This document shows, piece after piece, positions 1 through 7,816 of a DNA stretch of 35,404 nt. The notes beneath the pieces were generated by a model that was given only the letters and a program-made list of their open reading frames with translations, had not been told where the DNA came from and did not search any database. The stretch comes from CAZXEU01 sp964639665 (GTDB lineage: Bacteria; Bacteroidota; Rhodothermia; Rhodothermales; Bin80). The stretch is from assembly GCA_964639665.1 (NCBI GenBank), contig CAZXEU010000016.1:1-35404 (forward strand). The letters run 5' to 3'. A program made the translations under genes and the position numbers. Numbering within the stretch: position 1 is the first letter of the stretch; every line of letters starts with the position of its first letter.

Positions 1-133
1 GTAGAAGCAGGACCTGCGCATCCTTTACCATCTCGCTTGTGGACTGACCGAACAGACCGGCCGGTCCACTCACAAGACGACGTCAAGTCCCGTTAATTTT
101 AATTGTCGTCGCCGTTAATTCTAAATGTCGTCA
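1..133. mobile_element. Probable end of a transposon or IS, cut by the window edge
   Basis: Two 21-bp units lie in tandem at 90-110 and 112-132 (period 22, 19 of 21 identical), each running from CCGTTAATT to TGTCGTC. The block ends in GTCGTCA at 133, so read inward from there the sequence starts 5'-TGACGAC. AT-rich tandem sites ending in TGTCGTC beside a 5'-TG terminus are typical of elements whose transposase binds several subterminal repeats, such as IS21 and the Tn5053/Tn7 group; the family assignment is inference. A plus-strand frame is open from base 1 to a TAA at 94-96 and could be the tail of an element gene, but its product is not recognisable. An imperfect inverted repeat (CTTGTG near 35-40, CACAAG at 70-75) lies just inside the repeats. 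The element body would be to the left, outside the window. Confidence 0.45.
90..132 (+). repeat. Tandem 21-bp direct repeats, period 22
   Basis: The units at 90-110 and 112-132 differ at two positions only. Both are far richer in A and T than the surrounding DNA. They are candidate transposase-binding sites. A 17-bp stretch of the first unit, CGACGACAATTAAAATT on the minus strand, recurs on the plus strand at 34866-34882. Confidence 0.7.
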
Positions 134-134
134 A

Positions 135-392
135 TCACACGTCAAACCGCTGAGCCTCGAAATAGCGCCGCGCGCGATCTTCATTGCGGGCCTCTACAAG
201 AATCATGACCCGGATCCCGGACTCGCGATCCGTATCAACCTGCACGTCTGCGTCACCCACATCGAGCTTCAGCGCGGCTCTGTCCCCGGTTGAAAAAGTC
301 TCATCCAAAAAGGTGAATTGCTGCTGGGCGAGTGCAGCCGGAGCAAGAAAAGAGGCTGCGATGAGCAGCACGATCAGGGAACGACCAGTCAT
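135..392 (-). pseudogene. Truncated secreted DUF4097-like protein
   Basis: The frame encodes 85 residues starting at the ATG at 392. An upstream start at 425 is possible but would bury the signal peptide. Residues 1-23 are a clear Sec signal peptide: a basic start, a hydrophobic core, then APAALAQ. The mature part has the alternating hydrophobic strands of DUF4097-type beta-helix proteins (ALKLDVGDADVQVDT, then RVMILVEAR and ARRYFEAQRFDV). Family members normally continue for 150 or more residues after this point. Here a TGA at 135-137 stops it, two bases from the likely transposon end at 133. I read it as a gene cut by insertion. The family call rests on pattern only; a very short intact protein is possible but unlikely. 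Confidence 0.5.
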
Positions 393-425
393 GATACACT
401 TGAAGTTTTGCGACACAGCGAACAC

Positions 426-774
426 GCTGCACTACGAGGCACGGGCGCGCCGGGTTGCAGTGCGGCAAACGTTTGATCCGGGCTACCGCACACATTGCGT
501 CCAAGAAGCCGCCCCGTGTGTGCACGGTCGCTCCTTTCCAAGAGCTTACAAAGCTGCATCCACGCCCTGGTCGGAACCAGCAAGTCGCCCGCAGCGAGTG
601 CGGCCAATAGGGCTGATTGCAGGCGTCCTCGCACTCAACCAGCCTTCCGTGCCCATTTGCCCACAAGGGCGAGCGGCACCAGATCAGCAGCTGCGCCGGC
701 CCAGGCGCAGTGGGCGGCCGGGCGCCCGCCGCCAAACAGGATTGCCCGGCCCAGCGGGAGCACGGTGCGACGAA
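426..774. other. Intergenic, no gene recognised
   Basis: This 349-base stretch lies between the truncated secreted protein and the end of the uncharacterised gene at 775. The overlapping open frames on both strands lack family signatures, signal peptides and ribosome sites. I see no tRNA-like cloverleaf and no terminator hairpin with a T run. It presumably holds the promoter of the leftward truncated gene. Confidence 0.6.
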
Positions 775-1731
775 TCACGGGACACTCTTCCCGGCGATCG
801 CCGAAGACGAAGATTCCTCCCAGTCGCCCTCTGCCACCTGGCCCAGGCTCTTGAGGCCGGCCAGACGCTCTGCGCCTTCGAGCACCTGAAGATCCTCGTC
901 GTAGTGAAAAAACCACGGAATTCCGGCCATTTCGTAGTCCCATTTATTGGGTGGCCTTGTTGGCGGAAGGTCACCGGTGATGGCCATCCACTGCGCCGAG
1001 TTGGCTAGCGTCACGAAGCAACGGCTGCCGCACTCCTGATCCCAGGCCTCCAGCCCGTATTCGTCTTCGTATATAGCCTGGATCATGCGCCCGCCGGGAG
1101 CCAGGCCCATTTCGGAGACCGCTGAATCCAAGTCTGGCGCCGGCATGCTATAGCAGGCCCCTAGCTCCGGGGCGGGCCTCGACAATGCTTCAAAAGCCTC
1201 GCGCTTCATCGGGTACACGGCAATCTGCAGACCGCCGTGGACGCCCTCTCCGGTAAGCTGCTCTTCGGCCGTGGTCCCGCTTCCGAGCGGCATCGCCACG
1301 AACTGCCGAATCATGCCCTTGTCCACACAGTAGCCGTCCAGCCACGGCTGTTCGGGGACGACCACGTAATTTTGCGGATCCTCGGTCAGGCCCTCCGTCC
1401 ACGGCTCCCCGCTGATGGCGCAGACCTTCCCCGCGGCCACCTTTATGGCGCACGGGTACGAAGTATCGAAGCTGCCGTCGAAGTTGATCCACAGCGCTTC
1501 GCCCTGGTACATTGGCATGACTACGCCGCCCCGGCGCGCGCTCCGCTTCGGCATGCGGCTGGCGAAGTCATCCAGATGGCGAAGCGGGAATCGTCCCAGG
1601 CCGGCCGGCAAGGGGTAGATCCGGCCGTCATCCGGGATCCGCAGCGTTCGCTGGAATTCGATCCGGCACTCCGCACGGCGGTGGACCTCGGGAAATCTGA
1701 CTATCAATTCGTCCTTTGAGAGTTCAATCAT
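775..1731 (-). CDS. Conserved uncharacterised protein, 318 aa
   Basis: Function unknown. The start is set at the ATG at 1731 (MIELSKDELIV), 31 bases after the stop of the upstream regulator; a longer reading from 1821 would overlap that gene. The protein looks soluble: no signal peptide or membrane segment. Its most distinctive stretches are LPAGLGRFPLRHLDDF near the N-terminus, PMYQGEALWINF, YPCAIKVAAGKV, then PEQPWLDGYCVDKGMIRQF followed by AMPLG, and GGLQIAVYPMKRE. These look like parts of a widespread family without assigned activity; I recall similar proteins in actinobacteria and others but cannot verify this. The last 20 residues are low complexity (EESSSS). It sits downstream of an XRE regulator as a likely two-gene operon, so it may be the regulator's effector or partner. 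Confidence 0.75.
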   Translation of the reverse strand: MIELSKDELIVRFPEVHRRAECRIEFQRTLRIPDDGRIYPLPAGLGRFPLRHLDDFASRMPKRSARRGGVVMPMYQGEALWINFDGSFDTSYPCAIKVAAGKVCAISGEPWTEGLTEDPQNYVVVPEQPWLDGYCVDKGMIRQFVAMPLGSGTTAEEQLTGEGVHGGLQIAVYPMKREAFEALSRPAPELGACYSMPAPDLDSAVSEMGLAPGGRMIQAIYEDEYGLEAWDQECGSRCFVTLANSAQWMAITGDLPPTRPPNKWDYEMAGIPWFFHYDEDLQVLEGAERLAGLKSLGQVAEGDWEESSSSAIAGKSVP

Positions 1732-1762
1732 GGCTTCAAGGCTTGGTGATTGTGAATTGGCT

Positions 1763-2116
1763 CTACCAGTCTCCGTCGCGCACCACGCGTACCACCTGGA
1801 ATATGGCTTCATCCGGCGCATCGCGCAGTTGCCGGATCAACTCGGCGAACAGTCTGGGTCTCTTGCGAATGATCTCCTGCAGATCGGTCGACACCTTTCC
1901 GGCCATGGCAAGGAAAACATCCGGATCCTCGCCCAGGTCTGCGGCCAGCCGCACCGTGGTTGCTTCCGAAGGCGGAGCAGCGGCCCCGCGCTCTACCTTG
2001 CTCAAGTAGGCCGGCTCCACGCCGACGCGGCGGGCGACCTGACGCAGCGAGAAGCGGCGGTCCTTCGCCCGAAGGCGCTCGCGCACCTCACGTGTTCTGG
2101 CCCCGAAATGATTCAT
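1763..2116 (-). CDS. XRE-family helix-turn-helix transcriptional regulator
   Basis: This is a 117-residue DNA-binding protein. Residues 8-62 form a Cro/C1-type helix-turn-helix: the helix FSLRQVARRVGVEP, then AYLSKVERGAAAPPSEAT as the recognition helix and next turn. This is followed by LAADLGEDPDVFLAMAGKV, usual in XRE proteins. The C-terminal 50 residues (DLQEIIRKRPRLFAELIRQL) are helical, perhaps for dimerisation. The ATG at 2116 is preceded by GGGAG-like bases read weakly as GAGC. The gene precedes the uncharacterised gene at 775-1731 with a 31-base gap. The palindrome at 2131-2162, 15 bases upstream of the start, is the obvious candidate operator, suggesting autoregulation. Targets are unknown. 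Confidence 0.9.
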   Translation of the reverse strand: MNHFGARTREVRERLRAKDRRFSLRQVARRVGVEPAYLSKVERGAAAPPSEATTVRLAADLGEDPDVFLAMAGKVSTDLQEIIRKRPRLFAELIRQLRDAPDEAIFQVVRVVRDGDW

Positions 2117-2130
2117 GGGAGCAATCTCGA

Positions 2131-2162
2131 ATGTTTAGTGTGTCGTACATAGTACACAACAT
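2131..2162 (-). promoter_or_regulatory. Candidate operator/promoter of the XRE operon
   Basis: ATGTTTAGTGT at 2131-2141 and ACACAACAT at 2154-2162 form an imperfect inverted repeat: 9-base arms with two extra bases in the left arm. A central GTAC-ATA-GTAC lies at 2145-2155. On the minus strand TTGTGT and TAAACA are 16 bases apart and could serve as -35 and -10. An operator overlapping its own promoter just upstream of an XRE gene is the usual autoregulatory layout; binding is inferred. Confidence 0.5.
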
Positions 2163-2474
2163 TTCGGACTAGGTTCCCGGATCACGTGTGCAACCCTGCG
2201 CGGCTCCTGAATCTGGCATCTATCGGCGCCCGGCGCCCGGCTTGAACAGCCAGAGGCGCCCGAGGCCCGCGCAGGACGCCGGTGCCCTTTCGCGCTGGCC
2301 TTAGGCCCCTTCTCCGTGGCTGCGCCTCCGGGCTGCCCTGGCCCAGCCGGATTGCGCTCAAGCCGCAACCGTTGCACCAGTCCTGCACTGCGCGAACGGA
2401 ACCGCCAAAACATGCCAATGTTTACCGAGGCTGCGCCAGCGCCAGCGCCCGGCGGCGCGCCATGTCAGGTATTG
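2163..2474. other. Intergenic between the XRE operon and the parvulin operon
   Basis: About 310 bases between divergent transcription units. Apart from the palindrome at its left end I see only GC-rich simple stretches (repeated GGCGCCC near 2226-2240). No clear -7/-33 pair is visible for the rightward operon. An open frame from 2316 runs in phase into the lipoprotein gene, but its first 53 residues are low-complexity and precede the real signal peptide. Confidence 0.5.
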
Positions 2475-4523
2475 ATGGTCTGTGGAATAATGCACGTACG
2501 CGCGATTGTTTGGGTAGTAGTCATGGCATCAACGATGGTTGGTGCCTGCAAACACCTGGCCGGGACCAGCGAAACAGAGCCGGGACCCGACGTCGTAGCT
2601 GTCTTCGACGGCCAGCACCTCACGCTCGCAGAATTTGAGGAGCAATTCCTGAAGACCAGCGCGGGGCTGGAAAGCGCCACCGGCGACTCCATGGCGGCCT
2701 ACAGGGATTTTCTCGACCGCTACGTAAACCTTCGCATCAAGCTCCTTGCGGCACGCGAGGCGGGCTACTACGAGCTGGAGGACCTGCTCCAGGAGCTGGA
2801 CAGCTACCGCGTGTCTTTTGGGCGTCCATACCTCGTGGACAAGGAGGTAATGGAGCCGATCCTGCGGGACATGTACGAGAAGAGAAAGGAAGTCGTGGAA
2901 GTGAGCCACATCCTTGCGCGGCTGGATCCGAATCCCCTGCCTGCCGATACGCTCGCGGCGTACGAGAGGCTCTCCACCGTCCGGGACTCCGTGCTGGCTG
3001 GAGCGGATTTCGGGGACCTGGCAGCGCGCCATTCCGAGGATCCTTCCGCGCGCATGCCCAGTGTCGTACAGGGGTACCGGGGCTACCTTGGACGATTCAG
3101 CGCGGGCCGCATGATCAAGCCGTTCGAGGACATGGCATACGAGACGCCTGTCGGCGAAGTCTCTCCCATCGTTCGAACCCAGTACGGATACCACTTGTTG
3201 AAGGTGCACAGCAAGGTGCCCTCACGGCCCGACGTACGCATTTCGCATATCATGACACGCGTGCAGGGCCTAACAGGAGCCGACACCCTGGCTGCGCTCG
3301 AGAAGATTCGAGCGGCCGGTGAGCGCATTAGCGCCGGCGAGTCATTTGAAGCCGTCGCCCTGGACGTATCCGAGGATCCCAACAGTAACACTCGGGGCGG
3401 CGACGTGGGAATATTCAGATTCGACGCATTTGATCTAGACAGCGTCTTCTACCACACCGCATTCGGCCTTGAAAGCGTCGGTGACGTTTCCGGCGTCGTA
3501 GAGTCCCAATTCGGTTTTCACGTGCTGAAACTCACTGAACGTATGGAGCCGGGCACGTTCGAGGAAGATTACGAGGACCTTGAAAACATGGCCGCGCACC
3601 TGCCGCGTGTTCGCGAGGCAGAAGGCCAGCTGGCCGGGAAGGCGCGCGCGGAGTTCGCTGCGACGGTGGACACAACAGCGCTCTTGGAACTGGTGGCCGG
3701 ACAGCGGCCTGATTCCGTGAGAGCCATATTGACTGACTTGGCCGGTGACGACTTAGCGGCCTCGCGCCTGGTGGGAGGTCTTGGCGATTCCCTGATCACG
3801 GTAGGCCGGCTGGCGTCGTTCGTGAACGATCCTTCGAAGCGCCTCCGAAACGAAAACAGCGCCGCCCTTCAGGTACTCAGTTACGTGGACGCTCTTCTGG
3901 ATGAGCTCGCCGTCTCCTACGCCGCCAGAAATCTCGAAATGACAGATCCCGAGTTTGCGGACATTATCCAGGAGTTTCGTGACGGCCTGGTACTTTTCCG
4001 ATTCATGGAGGACTCCGTGTGGACGGCGGCCGACCAGGACTCGGCCGGCTTGCTTGCCCACTACGAGGCGAACAGGGACTCCTACTGGTTCGGCGACCGC
4101 AAACGCATTGTCCAGATATTCAGCCGCAACGACTCGCTGCTTTCCGACGCTGTAGCCCGCATCGACAGCGGACTCACCTGGACGGAGCTGGCCGCTTTTC
4201 TGGCCGAAGACAGCCTGCATCAGGTTACGCTGGACTCCATCCTGGTCGAGGGCACAACGAGCAGCATCTATGACCGCGCCCTGGATCTGGAGCCGGGCAG
4301 TCGTACCGAGTTCCTCCCGTACCGGGGAGGGCGCGTGGCACTCTATCTGGACGGAACAGAACCGGCACGGGCGAGGACGTTTGAGGAAGCGAGGGCCAGG
4401 GTGGTAAACGAGCACCAGCAGACGCTGGAAGCCGAAGTGGTTGCGCGGCTAAGGAATCGGTATCGCGTAACGACTTTTCCCGAGCGCCTGGTCGAAGCCT
4501 TTCGGACCGCGCCTGCACAATGA
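2475..4523 (+). CDS. Parvulin-type (PpiC) peptidyl-prolyl isomerase lipoprotein, large
   Basis: The 682-residue product is a probable periplasm-facing lipoprotein that isomerises prolyl bonds or chaperones outer-membrane proteins. I chose the ATG at 2475 because AGG lies five bases upstream; an ATG at 2490 is the alternative. Either gives a lipoprotein signal ending MVGAC (Cys about 25). Two parvulin domains follow, at about residues 140-240 (EVSHILARL to TQYGYHLLKV) and 255-360 (RISHIMTRV to SQFGFHVLKL). Each has the paired SHI and GYH/GFH histidine motifs and a SEDP motif. A third degenerate copy may lie near 545-640 (RIVQIFSRNDSLL). It is the first gene of a five-gene operon and overlaps the next by 4 bases. 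Duplicated parvulin domains are typical of SurA/PrsA-like foldases. Confidence 0.9.
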   Translation: MVCGIMHVRAIVWVVVMASTMVGACKHLAGTSETEPGPDVVAVFDGQHLTLAEFEEQFLKTSAGLESATGDSMAAYRDFLDRYVNLRIKLLAAREAGYYELEDLLQELDSYRVSFGRPYLVDKEVMEPILRDMYEKRKEVVEVSHILARLDPNPLPADTLAAYERLSTVRDSVLAGADFGDLAARHSEDPSARMPSVVQGYRGYLGRFSAGRMIKPFEDMAYETPVGEVSPIVRTQYGYHLLKVHSKVPSRPDVRISHIMTRVQGLTGADTLAALEKIRAAGERISAGESFEAVALDVSEDPNSNTRGGDVGIFRFDAFDLDSVFYHTAFGLESVGDVSGVVESQFGFHVLKLTERMEPGTFEEDYEDLENMAAHLPRVREAEGQLAGKARAEFAATVDTTALLELVAGQRPDSVRAILTDLAGDDLAASRLVGGLGDSLITVGRLASFVNDPSKRLRNENSAALQVLSYVDALLDELAVSYAARNLEMTDPEFADIIQEFRDGLVLFRFMEDSVWTAADQDSAGLLAHYEANRDSYWFGDRKRIVQIFSRNDSLLSDAVARIDSGLTWTELAAFLAEDSLHQVTLDSILVEGTTSSIYDRALDLEPGSRTEFLPYRGGRVALYLDGTEPARARTFEEARARVVNEHQQTLEAEVVARLRNRYRVTTFPERLVEAFRTAPAQ

Positions 4524-5386
4524 TGCCGCTAAGCCCCGGCTCGGGCCGGTATCTGGTCCCCGCTCTCGCATTACTGGCTGCCGTCGTCGCGGGCTGCCAG
4601 TCTGACGGCGAGCCGGAGCCCCCCGTGGCTCGCGTAGGCAGCGTCGTGCTTCAGGAAGAGGACCTGCAGGCATCGCTTGCCACCATTCCCAATACCGTCG
4701 ATTCCGTCGATGCCCGGCAGCAACTGGTGGACCGGTGGATCGACAGCGAGCTGTTGTACCAGGAAGCGCTGCGCCGCAATCTGTCGGCCGAGAGCTCGGT
4801 CCAGCGCAGAATGGATGAGAGCGCCCGCGCGGTGCTGATTGACGCCATGGTATCGCAGCTGATGGAGGAAGCCGAGGTGGACATTCGCCCGGACGAAATC
4901 CTTGCCTACTACGAACGGCACAAGGAGCAGCTGCGGCTCAGGGAGCCCTTCGTACAAGTCCAATACCTGTCTGCAGACAATCCGGATTCCTTGTGGTCGG
5001 CACACGACTTGCTGCGAAGGGCCGAGAACGCAGATTCCCTGTTTCTTGTGCTCGTCGCCAGGTTCGGCGAAGATGCTTCCATGTCCCTCTCGCTGGCCAG
5101 CAACTTCGTGCCTGAAAGCCAGCTGTTTGTAGGGCAGCCTGCCGTGGCAGACGCCGTAAGGGGCCTCCAGCCCGGGGAGATTGCTCCCGTGCTGGAAGTC
5201 GACGAAGCATTCCATCTCGTCCGGCTCGTCGACCGCGCTGGCACGGGAAGCGTCCCGGAAATGGCCTGGGTTGAGGACGTGATCCGGCAGCAGCTGGCGG
5301 TGGAGGCGCGCAGAAAGCTGTACGAGCGCCAGATCCAGCGCCTGCGCATGGAAGCCTTGTCCCGCGACAGACTTCAGGTCAATTGA
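4520..5386 (+). CDS. SurA/PpiC-related lipoprotein chaperone
   Basis: The 288-residue product starts at an ATG overlapping the previous stop in ATGA. A lipoprotein signal runs to VVAGC (Cys26). The mature part opens with PPVARVGSVVLQEEDL, which resembles the N-terminal SurA/PrsA segment. A helical region around LVDRWIDSELLYQEALRRN follows, with the feature VDRWI-E-LLYQEA common to SurA_N-like folds. The rest (VQVQYLSA to FHLVRLVDRA) resembles a parvulin domain without the first conserved histidine, since VQVQYLSA replaces the usual SHIL-type strand. Chaperoning without isomerase activity is therefore plausible. It is sandwiched between two other parvulins, so it probably acts in the same outer-membrane protein maturation pathway. 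Confidence 0.82.
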   Translation: MMPLSPGSGRYLVPALALLAAVVAGCQSDGEPEPPVARVGSVVLQEEDLQASLATIPNTVDSVDARQQLVDRWIDSELLYQEALRRNLSAESSVQRRMDESARAVLIDAMVSQLMEEAEVDIRPDEILAYYERHKEQLRLREPFVQVQYLSADNPDSLWSAHDLLRRAENADSLFLVLVARFGEDASMSLSLASNFVPESQLFVGQPAVADAVRGLQPGEIAPVLEVDEAFHLVRLVDRAGTGSVPEMAWVEDVIRQQLAVEARRKLYERQIQRLRMEALSRDRLQVN

Positions 5387-5451
5387 CGCACAACAAAGTG
5401 CCGATGCCGTTCGTTGGGCAATGCGGCGGCCCTTCATCTTCCATCCGACCC

Positions 5452-6810
5452 ATGTATCTCGCTCGCCGGGCAGCAGTAGTACTGGCGCTTTGCGTCCTGG
5501 CCGGCTCCATCGGAGCTCATGCCCAGGAGTACGTGCTGGACGAGATCGTGGCCGTTGTGGCTGATGACATCGTCCTTAAGTCCGAGGTGGACGGCCTGGT
5601 ATCCGGCGTGATGCAGCAGCAGGGAATGGCCTATTCTACCGAAGTATGGACCCAGGCGCTGGACCAGATCATAGATCAAAAGGTGATGGCCGAGATTGCC
5701 AGCCGGGATACCAACATTGTCATCACCGAGGAGCAGGTGGACCAGGCACTCGATGAACGTGTCAGCGTAATGACCCAGCAGGTGGGAAGCGTGCTCCGGC
5801 TTGAGGACATTTACGGCAAGCCGATAGAGCAGATTCGGACCGACCTGAGAGAGGACTTTCGCGAAAGGCTCCTGGCGGACCAGCTGCAGGGCACGCGCAT
5901 CAACGCCATCAGGATCACGCCTACCGAAGTGGAAGAATGGTTTTCGCAGTTCCCCACGGATTCGCTGCCCACACTGCCCGATATCATACGCGCCTCCCAC
6001 ATCGTACGGTATCCGGCCGTAACGCCGGAGGCCGAAGAGGAAGCCCTCGAAATCATTACCGCCATTCAGGACTCCATCCTGACCGGCACCAGCACGCTCG
6101 AAAGCATGGCGCGGCGCTATTCAGATGACCCGGGTAGTGCCTCTCTTGGCGGGTACTACGAGGACATGGCGCTGGGAGACCTGGTCCCGGAATTTGCGGC
6201 CGTTGTCGCCCGCATTCCAGAGGGCGAGTTGTCTTCGCCATTCAAGTCGCCGTTCGGCTATCACGTGCTGCGCGTCGAAGACCGGCGAGGCGACATGGTG
6301 GACTTCAGCCATGTGCTGATCAATATCGACCAGAGCAGGTCAGATCCCACAGTAGCCATAGATTATCTGACAGCCGTGCGCGATTCCATCCTGACATATG
6401 AACTGCCCTTCGAGCTGCTTGCCAGGCGCAACAGCGAGGAACGCTCGAGCGCGGAAATCGGCGGACGCCTGATCGACCCTACCACAGGAGAAAGAGACCT
6501 GTTCGTCGAAGCCCTGGGCGAAGACTGGATTGCCACGACGGATACGCTGGAGATCGCGGAAATCAGCATGCCCGCAGAGGTGACCCTGCTGGACGGAAGC
6601 CTGGCCTACCATATCGTCGTAGTACAGCGACGCGTACCCGAGCACCGCATTGACATCGAAACGGATTACCCGCGCATTGAGCAGCTGGCTCTGGAAGAAA
6701 AGCGCGTGCGCGAGCTGCGCCGCTGGCTGGATGGCCTGCGCGAGAAAGTGTTCGTCGACATCCGCGGCACCGGCGCCGAGCGGATGAGCCAGGTGCAGAC
6801 CGACCAGTAA
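5452..6810 (+). CDS. surA: Periplasmic chaperone/peptidyl-prolyl isomerase SurA
   Basis: The 452-residue product is a periplasmic foldase for outer-membrane proteins. The ATG at 5452 gives a clean Sec signal peptide cleaved after AHA (MYLARRAAVV, a hydrophobic core, then SIGAHAQ). A TTG frame overlapping the previous stop (5383) adds 23 residues in front and is less likely. The mature protein begins with the SurA N-domain (EIVAVVADDIVLKSEVD, residues about 30-46), then a long helical segment with ALDQIIDQKVMAEIA. Two parvulin domains follow: about residues 175-275 (IIRASHIVRYP, RYSDDPGSASLGGYY, SPFGYHVLRVEDR) and 280-385 (VDFSHVLINID, degenerate active site). The size and order match SurA (about 430-460 residues). 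It is third in the foldase operon. Confidence 0.93.
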   Translation: MYLARRAAVVLALCVLAGSIGAHAQEYVLDEIVAVVADDIVLKSEVDGLVSGVMQQQGMAYSTEVWTQALDQIIDQKVMAEIASRDTNIVITEEQVDQALDERVSVMTQQVGSVLRLEDIYGKPIEQIRTDLREDFRERLLADQLQGTRINAIRITPTEVEEWFSQFPTDSLPTLPDIIRASHIVRYPAVTPEAEEEALEIITAIQDSILTGTSTLESMARRYSDDPGSASLGGYYEDMALGDLVPEFAAVVARIPEGELSSPFKSPFGYHVLRVEDRRGDMVDFSHVLINIDQSRSDPTVAIDYLTAVRDSILTYELPFELLARRNSEERSSAEIGGRLIDPTTGERDLFVEALGEDWIATTDTLEIAEISMPAEVTLLDGSLAYHIVVVQRRVPEHRIDIETDYPRIEQLALEEKRVRELRRWLDGLREKVFVDIRGTGAERMSQVQTDQ

Positions 6811-6832
6811 CGCAGACAGCGAGCATAGCACT

Positions 6833-7816
6833 ATGCTGACCGCCACAAGTCCGGCAACACTGGACGTTCTCCGCGAAACCTACGGGCGCCTTCGCGCGGA
6901 AATCGCCAAGGTCATAGTAGGCCAGGAGGACATCATTGAGCATGTCTTCGTAGGTCTATTGGCCCGCGGGCACGTGCTGCTTATCGGCGTGCCAGGGCTT
7001 GCCAAGACCCTGCTCATCCGCACGCTGGCAGATGCACTGGATCTATCCTACAGCCGCATTCAGTTCACGCCGGATTTGATGCCAAGCGACATCACGGGCA
7101 CGGAAATCCTCGAAGAAGACATCACGACGGGCAAGCGGGCATTCCGGTTTGTCAGGGGACCCATCTTCGCGAACGTCGTCCTGGCGGACGAAGTAAACCG
7201 CACCCCTCCTAAGACGCAGGCCGCGCTCCTGGAAGCCATGCAGGAGCACCGCGTGACGGCCGCTGGGCAGGCCCTGACGCTGGAGGAGCCCTTCTTTGTA
7301 CTGGCCACGCAGAACCCGATCGAACAGGAGGGCACGTATTCCCTGCCGGAGGCCCAGCTCGACCGCTTCATGCTGAACCTGTGGCTGGATTATCCGACCT
7401 TCGGTCAGGAGGTGGATGTCGTGCGGACCACTACCAGCGGTCGGACTGTGCGCGTGGAGCCGGTTCTTGACCGCCTGGAGCTGCTCACATTGCAGGAATT
7501 CGTGAGGCAGATTCCCGTGGCCGACAACGTGATCAAGTACGCCGTAACGCTCGTTTCAAAGACGCGGCCCGGCAGGCAGCAGGCGCCGGACTTTGTGGAC
7601 AACTACATCAACTACGGCGCGGGACCCCGGGCGTCGCAGTATCTGATCCTGGGGGCAAAGGCCCTGGCGGTCCTTGGCGGTCGGCTTACGCCGCTGGTGG
7701 AGGACGTGCGCGCCATGGCGGTGCCCGTGCTCCGACACCGGATCATCCCCAATTTCAATGCAGAGGCGGACGGAGTGGGTGTGGTGGAACTTATCGACAG
7801 GCTGCTGGAGAATTGA
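6833..7816 (+). CDS. MoxR-family AAA+ ATPase
   Basis: The 327-residue product is a MoxR-type AAA+ ATPase, a family of chaperones that help assemble or mature protein complexes, often with VWA-domain partners. Walker A is GVPGLAKT (52-59) and Walker B is VVLADEVNR with D119-E120. Sensor 1 lies in FFVLATQNPIEQEGTY, and the arginine region follows in LPEAQLDRFMLNL. The C-terminal lid runs to HRIIPNFNAEADG. The length is normal. The gene starts 22 bases after surA and overlaps fxsA by 4 bases. In many relatives moxR is followed by DUF58 and VWA (Bat) genes, but here fxsA follows. The substrate is unknown; the company of periplasmic foldases suggests cell-envelope biogenesis. Confidence 0.95.
   Translation: MLTATSPATLDVLRETYGRLRAEIAKVIVGQEDIIEHVFVGLLARGHVLLIGVPGLAKTLLIRTLADALDLSYSRIQFTPDLMPSDITGTEILEEDITTGKRAFRFVRGPIFANVVLADEVNRTPPKTQAALLEAMQEHRVTAAGQALTLEEPFFVLATQNPIEQEGTYSLPEAQLDRFMLNLWLDYPTFGQEVDVVRTTTSGRTVRVEPVLDRLELLTLQEFVRQIPVADNVIKYAVTLVSKTRPGRQQAPDFVDNYINYGAGPRASQYLILGAKALAVLGGRLTPLVEDVRAMAVPVLRHRIIPNFNAEADGVGVVELIDRLLEN

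Noticed and set aside
5383..5451. TTG-initiated N-terminal extension of SurA
   Set aside because: The ATG at 5452 gives a normal signal peptide; the extension would put 23 polar residues before it.
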